A stretch of DNA of 63,204 nt, taken from NCBI GenBank assembly GCA_013360675.1, contig JABWBB010000010.1:1-63204 (forward strand). The letters run 5' to 3'. Origin of the DNA: Phycisphaerales bacterium. GTDB lineage: Bacteria > Planctomycetota > Phycisphaerae > Phycisphaerales > UBA1924. The notes under the pieces were generated by a model. The model was not told the DNA's origin. It did not search any database and saw only the letters and a program-made list of their open reading frames with translations. The position numbers and the translations under genes are program-made. Positions 1 through 9,236 of this stretch are shown here, piece after piece. The stretch's first letter is position 1. Every line of letters starts with the position of its first letter.

Positions 1-1520
1 GATCACGTTGTAGCCCGCGAGGGTGGGGTGGCGGTCGCTGAACCAGCCGGGGAGGTGTCCGAAAAACGCGTCGAGGCGGTTGTCGAGGACCACGATCTGC
101 GGATCGGCCCCGGGTTGCACGTAGGGCGTGGCGAGGGGGCGCAGGGCCTCGGGCACCCTCGCGAGGGAGTAGCGCCGGTAGTTGAGCATGTCGGGGCCCT
201 TCTCCAATTCCGCGAGGTAGCGGGGCGCGATGTCGAAGAGGGCCAGCTTCTCCTCCCGCGCGATCCTCGCGATGAGCGCGTTGATCTCGCCGTGGTTGTT
301 CACCGTCGAATAGGGGATCGCCGTCATCGCGACGATCTCCGCGCCGGGGTGGTCCTGGCGCAGGCGCCCGAGCAGCTCGCGGAAGTCCTTCGGGAAGTCC
401 TCCGCGAACTTCTCCCGCTTCGAGGCGTCGTTGAGCCCGTAGCGGATGAAGATGTAGTCGGCCTTCGGTTTCGTCGCGACGTCCTTGTCGTAGCGGCCGC
501 TGTCGAGGAGGCGGCGGATGAATTCGCCGCTCACGCCCTCGTTGTAAACGTCGGCAGGCGGCAGGTCGCCCTCGGTTGCGAGGAGGATGCGCAGGTTGTC
601 CTCGAACTGGGGTTCGTCCGGGGCGAACTTCTTCGGAATGCCCGCCTCCGTTGTGCTGTCGCCGAGGAGGAGGATCTGGAGCCGCTTCGGCCCCGCGGTG
701 GCGTCGCCGAAGGCGAAGACCTTGCCGTCGCCGAGGATCTGGTCCGAGGTGATCGTGGGGCAGATGCGCTTCTCGACATGCTCGATGAAAAGCTCGGTGC
801 CGCGGACATGGCTCACGAAAGGCCAGCGTCTCGGATTGTACATCGCGTCGGTGAGGTCGCGCATCAGCACGACGCGCTTTCCGTTCTTCGCCATCTGCCG
901 CAGGCCGAAGGGACGGCCCGCCACGCACATGTTGACGTGTACGCCCATGAGGACGACCTGGTCGATGCCGCGCGACTCGAGCAGGTTCCAGATCTCCGCG
1001 CCCGAGTCGCTGATCGCGTCCTTCTCCTGGTCGATCCGCAGGACGTCGATCTGGCGCGTCCAGGGGGCCTTCGGATTCAGGCCCTTCGCCGCGAGCTCCG
1101 CGGCCCATTCGGCGTGTTCGCCGGGATCGTCGTCCTCGCCTCCGTCGCTCTGGTCGATCGGATAGACCGCGGCCTCCTCCGCCGGGATCTGCTTGCACCA
1201 CTCGCCGATCCGGTCCGGGATGCGCGCCGCCGCCGGCGCCGACTTCGCCCGTTCCCGCGCCGGGGCGCCCTCGTAGGGTTTCATGCAGCCGCTCGGCGCG
1301 TGGATGATCAGCGCCCCCGCGGCCCGCGCCTTCTCGAGGACCTCGTTCATGCGCGGCGCCATCTCGCCCTCGCGGACGACCGCGTTCCTGCAGTGGTGCA
1401 GGTCCCACATGTCGCAGACGATGATCGCGGCGCGCGAAGGGAGCCACGCTTCCTTCTCCACCCGCGCCGCGCCCGCCGGCGAGCGCGATCGCAGGGCGAG
1501 GGAGAGCGGCGTCTCCGCGG
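1..1520 (-). CDS. Isochorismatase-family / SGNH hydrolase fusion, partial at both ends
   Basis: Reading the minus strand from about 1520 down to base 1 gives one open frame of two enzyme domains. The first is a cysteine hydrolase of the isochorismatase family: an IIVCDMWD core, MAPRMNEVL, LIIHAPSG, and the nucleophile region GVHVNMCVAGRPFG. The second is an SGNH/GDSL esterase: LLLGDSTTEAG as block I, IRYGLNDAS as block III and DRHPTLAGY near the window edge as the Asp-x-x-His block. Secreted proteins with this order are common in Planctomycetes and Verrucomicrobia; the substrate is unknown. The C-terminus is cut by the window start. No convincing start codon or complete signal peptide is seen, because the frame runs back into an Ala-Ser stretch encoded by a GC repeat at 1521-1550, where it meets the upstream exoprotein gene out of frame. 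AGG arginine codons look more frequent than in neighbouring genes. Confidence 0.75.
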
Positions 1521-4500
1521 CGGAGGAGGCGGAGGAGGCGGAGGAGGCGCCACAGGACGCGTCCGCTGATCCAGCACCCGCCCACCCAGCGTCAAGCCCG
1601 CGAGCGACACATCGCCCGCCAGCGGCTGCGTGAACTCGTACCCATCAAGCACGCCGTGCGAACCCAACCACAGATCCGCGAAGGTCGGCGCGGGGTTCGA
1701 TCCGCCACTGAGCGTGATCGCCCCCTGGAAATCGATCCGTCCACCCGACACAAAGTCCAGCCCGCGATCAGCAACACTCGCCGAAGCGGAATCCAGCAGC
1801 GTCGAAGCCTCGCGCAACAGCAGCGTGATCGAGGGGGCGATCACTGTCATATCGCCCAGGCTCGTCATGTCGCCCAGCACCGCGCTCTGCGTGGCATCGA
1901 TCCGGATGCTGCCCAAGGTCGTGAACTTCTCGTGCTGACCCATGCGGAACTCACGCACGCGAATCCGCAGGTCATTCTCGCCCACGATCGTCGCCGCGTC
2001 GGCCACGCCGCGCACCGCGTCGCTGCCCGCCGTCGACAGGTCCACGTCACGCAGGGCGGCGATCGAGCCCACATCGCCCGCGAAGACGATCAGCCCGTTC
2101 TCGGTCGTTGTCACGCGAAGGTCGAAGGCGCCATCCAGCAGACCGCCAAAGCGGATCACGCCGTTACCCTCGCTGGTGAGTTCGGTATGAGCGCCCAGCG
2201 CGACATCGCCGTTGAACCGCTGATCGCCCTCCGTGCGGATCGAGCCGCCATTGAGCGTGCTGGCTCCGTCCACGATCAGGTACGACAACCGGGCCGTCGC
2301 ACCGATCGCATCCATCGCAAGCAGATCGCCCTGCACGCTAAGCCCCTGCCCGCCGGCGGTCGTCGCATCGAGCGTCGATCCCAGCGAGATCAGCGAGCCC
2401 TTGAGCAGGCGATCCCCGCCCAGCGTCACCGCGCCCTGGTATGCCTGATAGCCCACCGAAGAAACATCCGCATCGAGCAGCGACGTCCCTTCCACGTCCA
2501 GTGTCTGCACGTCGAGCGCGTCGGCGATCGTCGTTCCCGTCTGCGAGCCCAGCGTCAGGCCCGTGCCATTGACCCGCGACGTATCCCCCAGCGTGACCGA
2601 GGCATCGTACGACTCGATCCGATAGATCATCCCCGCCAGCCCCGCGCCGAACTGGCTCGTGCTGGCCAGGTCCGCGTCGGTCACCGCGGCGTCCTGCTCA
2701 AACGTAAAGGCCGCCGGACGCGTCGCCCCGCCCCCCGTGGCGCGAAGCTCCGGTGCGCCGCTCAGGACATCCACGCGCGCCACACCCAGCCCCGCGCCCG
2801 ATCCGGCCCGCAGCGCGATCGAATCGGCCCAGAGGCTCAGGCCCGGCGTCAGGAAGCGCACATCGCCCGACCCATCAAGCCCGGCGTGTGCCTCGATCGA
2901 AACGCCCGCGTGCACGAACCCGTCGAACTGCACATCGCCCAGCGAGCGGAGCCTCGCCGTGGTCGTGATGTCGATGTCATCCTCCACGCGGAGGTAGTCC
3001 GACGCCCACGCGTCGAGCGAGCCGATGGTCTGGTAGCCCGAGTAGCCCCCGCTGTCGCCCCCCAGGATCAACCAGCCGTTCGTCACGCGGATCACGATGT
3101 TGGCATTCGACGAATCATCCACCAGCCCCCAAGGCCCGCTCTTGAAGTAGCGGCTCTGGCCCTGGGTCAGGTACAGCGTCCGCCCGGGGGCAATCGTCGC
3201 CGTGCCGAACTTCACGCTCCCCGTCGTCGCCGTCGTGCGGATGTCGCCCACCGATGATTTCAGGTGCGCCCCGCCGAATGAGAAGTCGCGGATATGCCGG
3301 GCGGCGGTGAAATCGATCGCATTCGCCAGGATGCCCAGCGGCGACATGATGCTGCCCAGCACGATGTCACGCCCGGCCAGCAGCATGAGCGAGCCATTGA
3401 CCTTACTGATCGACTCGAGCACACGGATGTCGCGCGTGGCCTCGAGCGAGACATCGCCCGCGAAGCCCTCGATCGCTGCCGGCGAGATCTGGAACGTCAG
3501 CCCCGGATCGCCCCCCACCACCACGCCGTCGAGAATCTGCACATCATCCACGCCCGGCGTGCGGATCACAATGTCAGTCGGATCAAGCACCACGCTCGCG
3601 GCTTTGAAGCCCTCCGCCACGCCGCCCGCGATCGTTCCCAGCACGCCCAGGCGGCCCGCACCGGAGATCTCGCCCACGCCACCGTCGCCACCCAGCACGC
3701 CGCCGCTCAGGTCCACCACGGCGCCACGAGTCATCAGCGTATCGCCCGCGAGCGAATGAACCAGCACGGTCCCGCCCGACGCGACCCCCTCGCCGCCCGA
3801 CGCCGACACCCGCGAACCGTCCGCCAGCGTGGTCGACCGCGATGAGACGACGCGCACATCGCCGGCGGTACCGGCGCCCGCGTCGGCATCGACGCTCCCC
3901 GTGACCACCACGCGCGGGCCCTGCAGCGTCACGCTGCCGGCCTTCCCGTCGCTCACGCCCGCGCTGATCGCACCCTCGTTGCGAAGGGTGCCCGACTTCG
4001 CATCGAGCGTCACACGACCGCCCGCGGCGTCGATCCGCCCCTTGTTCTGAATCGCCAGCGCCAGCGAATCGCCCGCGCCCAGCGTGACCACCCCGCGCGA
4101 CGCGCTGATCGTGCCCGTGTTACTCAGGCTCGCCTGCTCACGCCCGCGCGAGGCGTTCGTGCCCGGGTTCGCCGTGCCCGGCGCCGTGCCGACATCGCGA
4201 CCATCCACGCGGACATACAGCCCGTCGTCGCCCTCGCGGATCAGCACATCGCCGCCCACCACCAGCGCGATGGTGCCACCCTCGGCCTTGAGCGAGCCGA
4301 TGTTTTCGACGCTGCGCCCGATCAATGCGATGCTCGCGGCCTCGATCTGCCCTTCGTTGATGACGCTCCCGCTCAGGTCCGTGTAGTGATCCACACCCGC
4401 GAGGAAGTCCGAATCGCTCAAGCGACCCGCGGCGGCATGAAAGCCCGCCGCGTTGATCGTCGCATCACGCCCGATCATCACGCCCGCGGGGTTCACCAGG

Positions 4501-4838
4501 TAGACCCGCCCGTTGGCCGAGAGGTTGCCGTCGATGCGGCTCATGCCCGGGCCCGTCACGCGATTGAGCACGCGCGACGACGCATCGGGCTGCACGAAGC
4601 GGACGCTCTCGCCCATACCGATGTTGAACCGCGTGTAATCGATGACCGCCACGCGCGAGGTCGTGATGGTCGTCTGCCCGCCCCCACGCGCGAACGAAGC
4701 CTGCCCCGAAATCACCCGCTCGCCCTCGGGCCCGGCCAACGCCGTCGCACCAAGGCTCAGGGCCGTCCCGGCGACCAGCGCCAGGTGCAGCGAACGCTTG
4801 CTCGTCATCAACCGCTCTGGGGGCATCATCCAACGCAT
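1347..4838 (-). CDS. TpsA-type two-partner secretion exoprotein (filamentous haemagglutinin N-terminal domain), broken 3' end
   Basis: Large secreted beta-helical protein. From the ATG at 4838 (GGGAG eight bases upstream) it has a signal peptide (ALVAGTALSLGATALA), then the haemagglutination-activity TPS domain that the partner TpsB recognises, including FNIGMGESVRF, SRVLNRVTG and the NPAGVMIGR signature, then long Gly/Asn/Ser-rich repeats typical of right-handed beta-helices. An alternative start is the ATG at 4808, and the frame stays open to 4922. The protein reads normally to a run of ten prolines at about 1521-1550. The remaining roughly 57 codons, to 1347, are Arg-rich nonsense that overlaps the isochorismatase-type gene in another frame, so the true C-terminus is missing. 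It lies 110 bp downstream of the TpsB gene on the same strand, presumably in one operon. Confidence 0.85.
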   Translation of the reverse strand: MRWMMPPERLMTSKRSLHLALVAGTALSLGATALAGPEGERVISGQASFARGGGQTTITTSRVAVIDYTRFNIGMGESVRFVQPDASSRVLNRVTGPGMSRIDGNLSANGRVYLVNPAGVMIGRDATINAAGFHAAAGRLSDSDFLAGVDHYTDLSGSVINEGQIEAASIALIGRSVENIGSLKAEGGTIALVVGGDVLIREGDDGLYVRVDGRDVGTAPGTANPGTNASRGREQASLSNTGTISASRGVVTLGAGDSLALAIQNKGRIDAAGGRVTLDAKSGTLRNEGAISAGVSDGKAGSVTLQGPRVVVTGSVDADAGAGTAGDVRVVSSRSTTLADGSRVSASGGEGVASGGTVLVHSLAGDTLMTRGAVVDLSGGVLGGDGGVGEISGAGRLGVLGTIAGGVAEGFKAASVVLDPTDIVIRTPGVDDVQILDGVVVGGDPGLTFQISPAAIEGFAGDVSLEATRDIRVLESISKVNGSLMLLAGRDIVLGSIMSPLGILANAIDFTAARHIRDFSFGGAHLKSSVGDIRTTATTGSVKFGTATIAPGRTLYLTQGQSRYFKSGPWGLVDDSSNANIVIRVTNGWLILGGDSGGYSGYQTIGSLDAWASDYLRVEDDIDITTTARLRSLGDVQFDGFVHAGVSIEAHAGLDGSGDVRFLTPGLSLWADSIALRAGSGAGLGVARVDVLSGAPELRATGGGATRPAAFTFEQDAAVTDADLASTSQFGAGLAGMIYRIESYDASVTLGDTSRVNGTGLTLGSQTGTTIADALDVQTLDVEGTSLLDADVSSVGYQAYQGAVTLGGDRLLKGSLISLGSTLDATTAGGQGLSVQGDLLAMDAIGATARLSYLIVDGASTLNGGSIRTEGDQRFNGDVALGAHTELTSEGNGVIRFGGLLDGAFDLRVTTTENGLIVFAGDVGSIAALRDVDLSTAGSDAVRGVADAATIVGENDLRIRVREFRMGQHEKFTTLGSIRIDATQSAVLGDMTSLGDMTVIAPSITLLLREASTLLDSASASVADRGLDFVSGGRIDFQGAITLSGGSNPAPTFADLWLGSHGVLDGYEFTQPLAGDVSLAGLTLGGRVLDQRTRPVAPPPPPPPPPPRRRRSPSPCDRARRRARRGWRRKRGSLRAPRSSSATCGTCTTAGTRSSARARWRRA
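1521..1550. repeat. Tandem 9-bp GC repeat at gene junction
   Basis: Three tandem copies of CGGAGGAGG on the plus strand. On the minus strand they encode Pro-Pro-Pro in the exoprotein frame and Ala-Ser-Ser in the hydrolase frame. The two unrelated coding regions meet here, so this repeat is the likely point of recombination or misassembly. Confidence 0.8.
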
Positions 4839-4948
4839 CTGAGCACTCCCATCCCTGTCTTCGATTCGCGGCCCGAGAACCTCGTGTTCCCGCCGATCTC
4901 TGTCAGGTTGAACGTGCCCCATGCGTGATTCTCACACAAGCCAACTGC

Positions 4949-6952
4949 TTAATAGACACCCGTGATCACCAGGCTCAGCTCGTTACGACCGGCATCAACG
5001 GTGCGACCGCCCGTGGCGTCCTCCAGATCCACCAGCGCAACGCCCCAGTCAACGCGGACGTTGAACCGCCGCGTGAACGACAACTCCGCCCCCAACCCCA
5101 CCCCAACGAGCGTCGAATCCACCTCGAAACTCTGGCGATTCACGCTCGAAACCGCCCCCGCATCAACAAACGCCTTGATCTGGAAGTCCCAGTCCGTGGG
5201 GCCGTATTGGTACTGCGGGCGGAATCGGAAGGCCTCGCCGAACATGCTGCCGGGCGTGACGTCGGGCTCGAGTGCCTGCGTCAGGTGGATGCGGTACTCA
5301 GCGCTCGCGATCACGCCGTTGTCGCCCGACACCACCGATTCCGGATAACCGCGCACGGTATAAAGCCCGCCCGCGACAAAGGTCTCGCCCGGGATAAGTC
5401 TCGAGTTGAAGGCATACTGCCCGCGCACCGAAAGGGCCAGTTCGTTCACCAGCCCGGCCTTGCGCTCGGCCGTGTCCCGCAGCAGCGGATCGAGATAGAA
5501 CGAGTGCGAGGCCTCGCCCCGCAGCAGCACCCAGTCATCGACCGCATCCGTGCGCCCCAGCGCGTCGAGATCATCCCCATCGGTCACCACGCCCGGCAGG
5601 TTCCACTCAAGCCCGAGGTGCGCGAAGGTCCGGTCGATCTCTCGGGTGCGCTGCAGGCGCAGCCCCACGCCCGGCTTCAGGAAGTCGTCCTCTCCTTCGA
5701 TCAGCGCGAGGTTGTTTGTCGCGGAGACATGCTGGTAGCGCAGCCCGCCGACCACGTCGAGGAACCAGGCCCCGGACTGGGCCACGTTCCACGCGAGTTC
5801 GAGGCTGGCGTCCCAGCCGTCCCCGGCGAACTCCTCGTCGGCGAGCCCGAACTGCGACGAGACGTACTCGTACCACGAGCCGCCGATGCGCGCGCGCAGC
5901 CGGTCGCTCCACACCGGACGCTCGTAGCTCCCGTACGCCGTGTGGATGTCCTTGAAGTTCGCGGTCTGATAGCCCAGCGTGAGGATGTCGTCGGCGTTGG
6001 TCAGGTCGTTGTGGATGAACCCGAAGTGCTCGCGCCAACGCGACGTCCCCGCCGAGCCCGTCGTCGAGGCCTGCGCGAAGAACAGCCACGGGCGGTTCTC
6101 GGTGATCAGGTAATCCAGCAACACGCCCCCGGCCTCGTCCTCCGCCGCCGCGACGGCGACGTCGACACGCCGCCCGGGATGGCGGCTGAGCCGATGCGTG
6201 TACGCATCGATCAGGTCCCGACGCACCAGGTCGGCCTGCACAGCGTCACCCTCGCGGAAGGGGCGAACAGGCGAGTGACGCACGATGCTCGCATGGACCG
6301 GGTTGTTGACGGTCTTCTCGGGGTCGAGCCGCTCGCCCAGGCCCACGCTGCGGACCTCGGTGACGCGGCCCACCGTGACGATTAGGGTCATGCTCGTGGT
6401 GCCCTCGGGACGCAGATCGACCACGCGTCCGTCTTCGACCCGGAACTCGGCGGTATCGGGCATCACCCAGACACCCACAAACCCCAACTGTCGCATGCGC
6501 TCAAAGACCGCCTGCGAGAGGGCCTGGAAGGCGGTGTCGTCGAAGAGCGGCTGGTCCAGCCCGGCCAGTTCGCTCAGGCGCAGCGCGATCGAGGGCTCAT
6601 CCGGGGCGGGCGCACCGAGCAGGCCGTCACGTCGGGCGAGCATCGCCGTGGAATCGAGCAGCAGGGCCGGGTCCGGCAGCCAGGGGTGCGGCCGGTCAAA
6701 GCGGATCTGGATTAGTGAAATCCGATGGCCACCCGCGACGGGAGCCACAATTTCTGTGCTCTGGGCCTGGGCCTGTGAAACCACCCCGGCGAGCGTCAAC
6801 GCGAATGCGAATCCGCATCCAAGGTCCGAGAAGATCTGCATTTGCAACGCACCGAGTCGAGACAGCAAGGCACGTAAGCCCACCTTGTTCTTCTTGAGTA
6901 GGCGCACAACAACCTCTTGCTTTCCCTTGTTTCCCCGGGAATCCGACCCCAT
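4949..6952 (-). CDS. TpsB-type outer-membrane transporter (ShlB/FhaC/HecB family)
   Basis: Omp85-superfamily partner that moves the neighbouring TpsA exoprotein across the outer membrane. The protein has a signal sequence ending AQAQS, a POTRA-like periplasmic region around residues 100-220, and a C-terminal barrel of about 400 residues rich in alternating aromatic strands (for example ASYGSYERPVW-like strands and VAGGLYTVRGYPESVV, the conserved VRGY of the family). It ends in an aromatic residue (ITGVY), as outer-membrane barrels do. Length, 667 residues, is slightly above the usual 550-600. The start is uncertain: the ATG at 6952 gives a long basic lead before the hydrophobic core, while the ATG at 6841 gives a conventional signal peptide. 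Neither has a strong ribosome site. Confidence 0.85.
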   Translation of the reverse strand: MGSDSRGNKGKQEVVVRLLKKNKVGLRALLSRLGALQMQIFSDLGCGFAFALTLAGVVSQAQAQSTEIVAPVAGGHRISLIQIRFDRPHPWLPDPALLLDSTAMLARRDGLLGAPAPDEPSIALRLSELAGLDQPLFDDTAFQALSQAVFERMRQLGFVGVWVMPDTAEFRVEDGRVVDLRPEGTTSMTLIVTVGRVTEVRSVGLGERLDPEKTVNNPVHASIVRHSPVRPFREGDAVQADLVRRDLIDAYTHRLSRHPGRRVDVAVAAAEDEAGGVLLDYLITENRPWLFFAQASTTGSAGTSRWREHFGFIHNDLTNADDILTLGYQTANFKDIHTAYGSYERPVWSDRLRARIGGSWYEYVSSQFGLADEEFAGDGWDASLELAWNVAQSGAWFLDVVGGLRYQHVSATNNLALIEGEDDFLKPGVGLRLQRTREIDRTFAHLGLEWNLPGVVTDGDDLDALGRTDAVDDWVLLRGEASHSFYLDPLLRDTAERKAGLVNELALSVRGQYAFNSRLIPGETFVAGGLYTVRGYPESVVSGDNGVIASAEYRIHLTQALEPDVTPGSMFGEAFRFRPQYQYGPTDWDFQIKAFVDAGAVSSVNRQSFEVDSTLVGVGLGAELSFTRRFNVRVDWGVALVDLEDATGGRTVDAGRNELSLVITGVY

Positions 6953-7083
6953 AACTGATGCATCGGTAATCGAGTGTCGGGAAGAATCAAGATCCCGAGC
7001 AGTTGAGCAGAATCCCTGCGCAAATTGTGCCGACCTCGATACGATGGGCGTTCTTGTGCGCCCGGGTTTCGTGGGAGGCTTCG

Positions 7084-7305
7084 ATGGTTCGTGGGTTCAT
7101 CTCGTTGTGCCTCGTAGCGGGTGCGGCTATGGGCGGCTGCGCTTCCAACAGGCCTCCGGCTTCGGCGGGTATGGTCGCCCCGATGGCGACGCTCGAGCTT
7201 GGGGCGGGTGACGCGCTCGGGCAGGACCTCTACACGACCGCGGTGCTCCTGGCGGCGGAACGCGAGTTCCAGCTGCGCCTGATCGCCGTGGCCGCCGCCG
7301 AATAA
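7084..7305 (+). CDS. Small lipoprotein
   Basis: A 73-residue protein starting at an ATG preceded by GGGAGG five bases upstream. It has a short basic N-terminus, a hydrophobic segment and a lipobox ending GGC, so it should be lipid-anchored. The mature part is Ala-rich with no recognised domain. It is divergent from the TpsB gene, and the 130-bp gap between them must hold both promoters. Function unknown. Confidence 0.6.
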   Translation: MVRGFISLCLVAGAAMGGCASNRPPASAGMVAPMATLELGAGDALGQDLYTTAVLLAAEREFQLRLIAVAAAE

Positions 7306-7573
7306 ATCGGCACCCTCTAACAACTTCGTGCGTATGGGCTTAGGACGTGCGACACCGCACGCGCCGGCATGATCCGCATGCGCGATGTGTGCGGTCCATG
7401 CCGGGGCAGGGCGTGCGTGGGCCACGATTCGTCGGGTTTTTTCTGGTTCAGGGAGTGATTTTGGGTCAGGCTTGGGGTGGAAGAGTGTGACCGGCGCTGC
7501 GTGGGGAACCTGCATCGCCGGGATACGGCGGCCAGGAACAGAGCCGCCCGCACGGATACGGAGGTCTGTACAG

Positions 7574-8230
7574 ATGTCGACCCGCTTTCTTGCCGCTGTC
7601 GCCGGAACCCTCATCGCGACGCATGCCCTCGCCGGCGTGATCAGCGATGCCTCGTTCTTTGATTCGATCCCGTCGACGCTCATTGATTTCGAAACCGATG
7701 GCGCTGGATCGCCGCTCACACTGGTCGACGGCCAGATCTCGCTCATGCCCGGGGCGGAGTACGCCTCGCTGGGCGTCACCTTCTCGCCCAATATCTACTG
7801 GGTGAATGATCAGTCATCGGTCTTCGACACGGCCCAGTCCCTGGGCGGGTCGCTCGATCACGCGATCCCGTCATCGCAGGTCAACGCCTTCACCATGTCG
7901 TTCAACGTGCCGGTGCGTTCCTTTGGTTTCTGGGTGGTCAGCAACACCGCCTTTGCCGATCCGGTATTCGTCGCGCGGGATGCCTCGAACAACATCCTTG
8001 AAACAGTCACCTTCACCGGCGGCATGATCGACGGGGTGGTGACCAGCGCCAACGTGACGGCGGCCTACGGCTTCATGGGTGCCTATTCGGCCACCCCCAT
8101 CGCCAGCGTCACGATCACCAAGGGGGCGGCGCTCTTCGACGATCTGCGTTTCAGCAGCACGGTCCCTGCACCTGGTGTGCTCCCCGCGGGGCTGCTGGCG
8201 CTGGCCGCCGCGAATCGCCGCCGGCGTTAA
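7574..8230 (+). CDS. Secreted protein with PEP-CTERM-like C-terminal tail
   Basis: 218 residues from an ATG with GGAGG nine bases upstream. It has a signal peptide (FLAAVAGTLIATHALA), then a beta-rich domain with repeated phenylalanines (TLIDFETDGAG, VRSFGFWVVSN, LFDDLRFSS), resembling the carbohydrate-binding-like ectodomains often found on such proteins. It ends with VPAPG, a hydrophobic stretch and RRRR. That tail is the variant of PEP-CTERM sorting signals seen in Phycisphaerae and suggests export followed by processing by an exosortase-like enzyme (inference). Its last four bases overlap the convergent phosphatase gene. Confidence 0.7.
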   Translation: MSTRFLAAVAGTLIATHALAGVISDASFFDSIPSTLIDFETDGAGSPLTLVDGQISLMPGAEYASLGVTFSPNIYWVNDQSSVFDTAQSLGGSLDHAIPSSQVNAFTMSFNVPVRSFGFWVVSNTAFADPVFVARDASNNILETVTFTGGMIDGVVTSANVTAAYGFMGAYSATPIASVTITKGAALFDDLRFSSTVPAPGVLPAGLLALAAANRRRR

Positions 8231-9111
8231 CCAAGCCCGATCATCTTGGCGATCACCTTCACCCTGTCGCCCATCGACATGTTGGGCGGTTGCGCGCCGT
8301 CGTGCTGCAGGGCCAGGAGGGTCATGTCGTCTTCCGCGGGTTGCCCGTTAGAGAGCAAGGCCAGTTGCGCCGTGATGCCACGGACGAGCGAGGCAGGGGT
8401 TACCCTGTCTGCGCTGCGGGCCAGCGATACCAGCCCGGAGGCCGTGAGCATCTTACCGTGCGTGTCCTTTGATTCAATCACGCCATCGGTATAGAGGAGC
8501 ACGCGATCGCCCGGCTCGAGTTTGAGGGCGAACTGTTCGTAGCCCGCGGGCTCGATCACCCCCAGCGGCAGATTTCGGATGCCCAGGGCATCGCCTTCTC
8601 CCGGAGAGGCCACCACGCCGGGGGTGTCGTGCGTGAGCAGAGTCCACTCATCACGAGAGGATCGAAACAACAGCGGCTGGGGATGCCCCGCGTTGCAGAG
8701 AATCAGGTGGCGCGTGGGGGCGAAGTAGGTGCCGATGATCGCGGTGGCGAAACGCCCCGCATCGGAACCCTCGAGAAATTCGCGGCTGAGGTCCGTCGCC
8801 AGACGCGTCTGATCGGCGGTATTGATGTGACGACGCATGAGGCGGCGCAGGGTCTTGGCGCTGGCGACCGCCTCTTCGCCATGCCCGGCGACGTCGGCGA
8901 TGAGAAATCGCGTGACCATCCCCGCGGCACAGGTCGAGAGGTAGTAGACATCCCCGCCGCCCTTGTCTCCCGCGGCGCGGCTGAGGAGGTGGGCGTCGTT
9001 GCCGGTGACACGGAGCGAGACATCGGCGGGGTCATTGCCGCCCCAGACGTCCATGCAGCCGAGGGAGTTGGGGGGGATGTGCGAGCGAGGGTCGGTTGTG
9101 GTGGGCGTCAT
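8227..9111 (-). CDS. SpoIIE-type PP2C serine/threonine phosphatase
   Basis: 294 residues spanning a single PPM/SpoIIE domain. Metal-binding motifs are visible: GGD near 52-54, DVAGHG at 73-78, NAGHPQP at 140-146, LYTDGVIE at 206-213 and EDDMTLLAL at 260-268. No receiver, PAS or GAF domain is attached, and no anti-sigma or anti-anti-sigma gene lies next to it, so its partner is unknown. It probably dephosphorylates a STAS-type regulator, as RsbU-like proteins do. It is convergent with the preceding secreted-protein gene and downstream of argG on the same strand. Confidence 0.85.
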   Translation of the reverse strand: MTPTTTDPRSHIPPNSLGCMDVWGGNDPADVSLRVTGNDAHLLSRAAGDKGGGDVYYLSTCAAGMVTRFLIADVAGHGEEAVASAKTLRRLMRRHINTADQTRLATDLSREFLEGSDAGRFATAIIGTYFAPTRHLILCNAGHPQPLLFRSSRDEWTLLTHDTPGVVASPGEGDALGIRNLPLGVIEPAGYEQFALKLEPGDRVLLYTDGVIESKDTHGKMLTASGLVSLARSADRVTPASLVRGITAQLALLSNGQPAEDDMTLLALQHDGAQPPNMSMGDRVKVIAKMIGLG

Positions 9112-9236
9112 GGCTTGGCTCAGTGGCTTGGCTCGGCGGCTCGCCGCGTCGGCGCGTGCGATGGATCATGCTACGACGCGCTGGCCCGTAGGCTTCAGCT
9201 CTTGGAAAACTAATTCCACGAGGCGGCCAAGAAACG

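Noticed and set aside
28..1569. 513-codon plus-strand open frame at the window start
   Set aside because: Antisense of the isochorismatase/SGNH hydrolase, whose motifs are clear on the minus strand.
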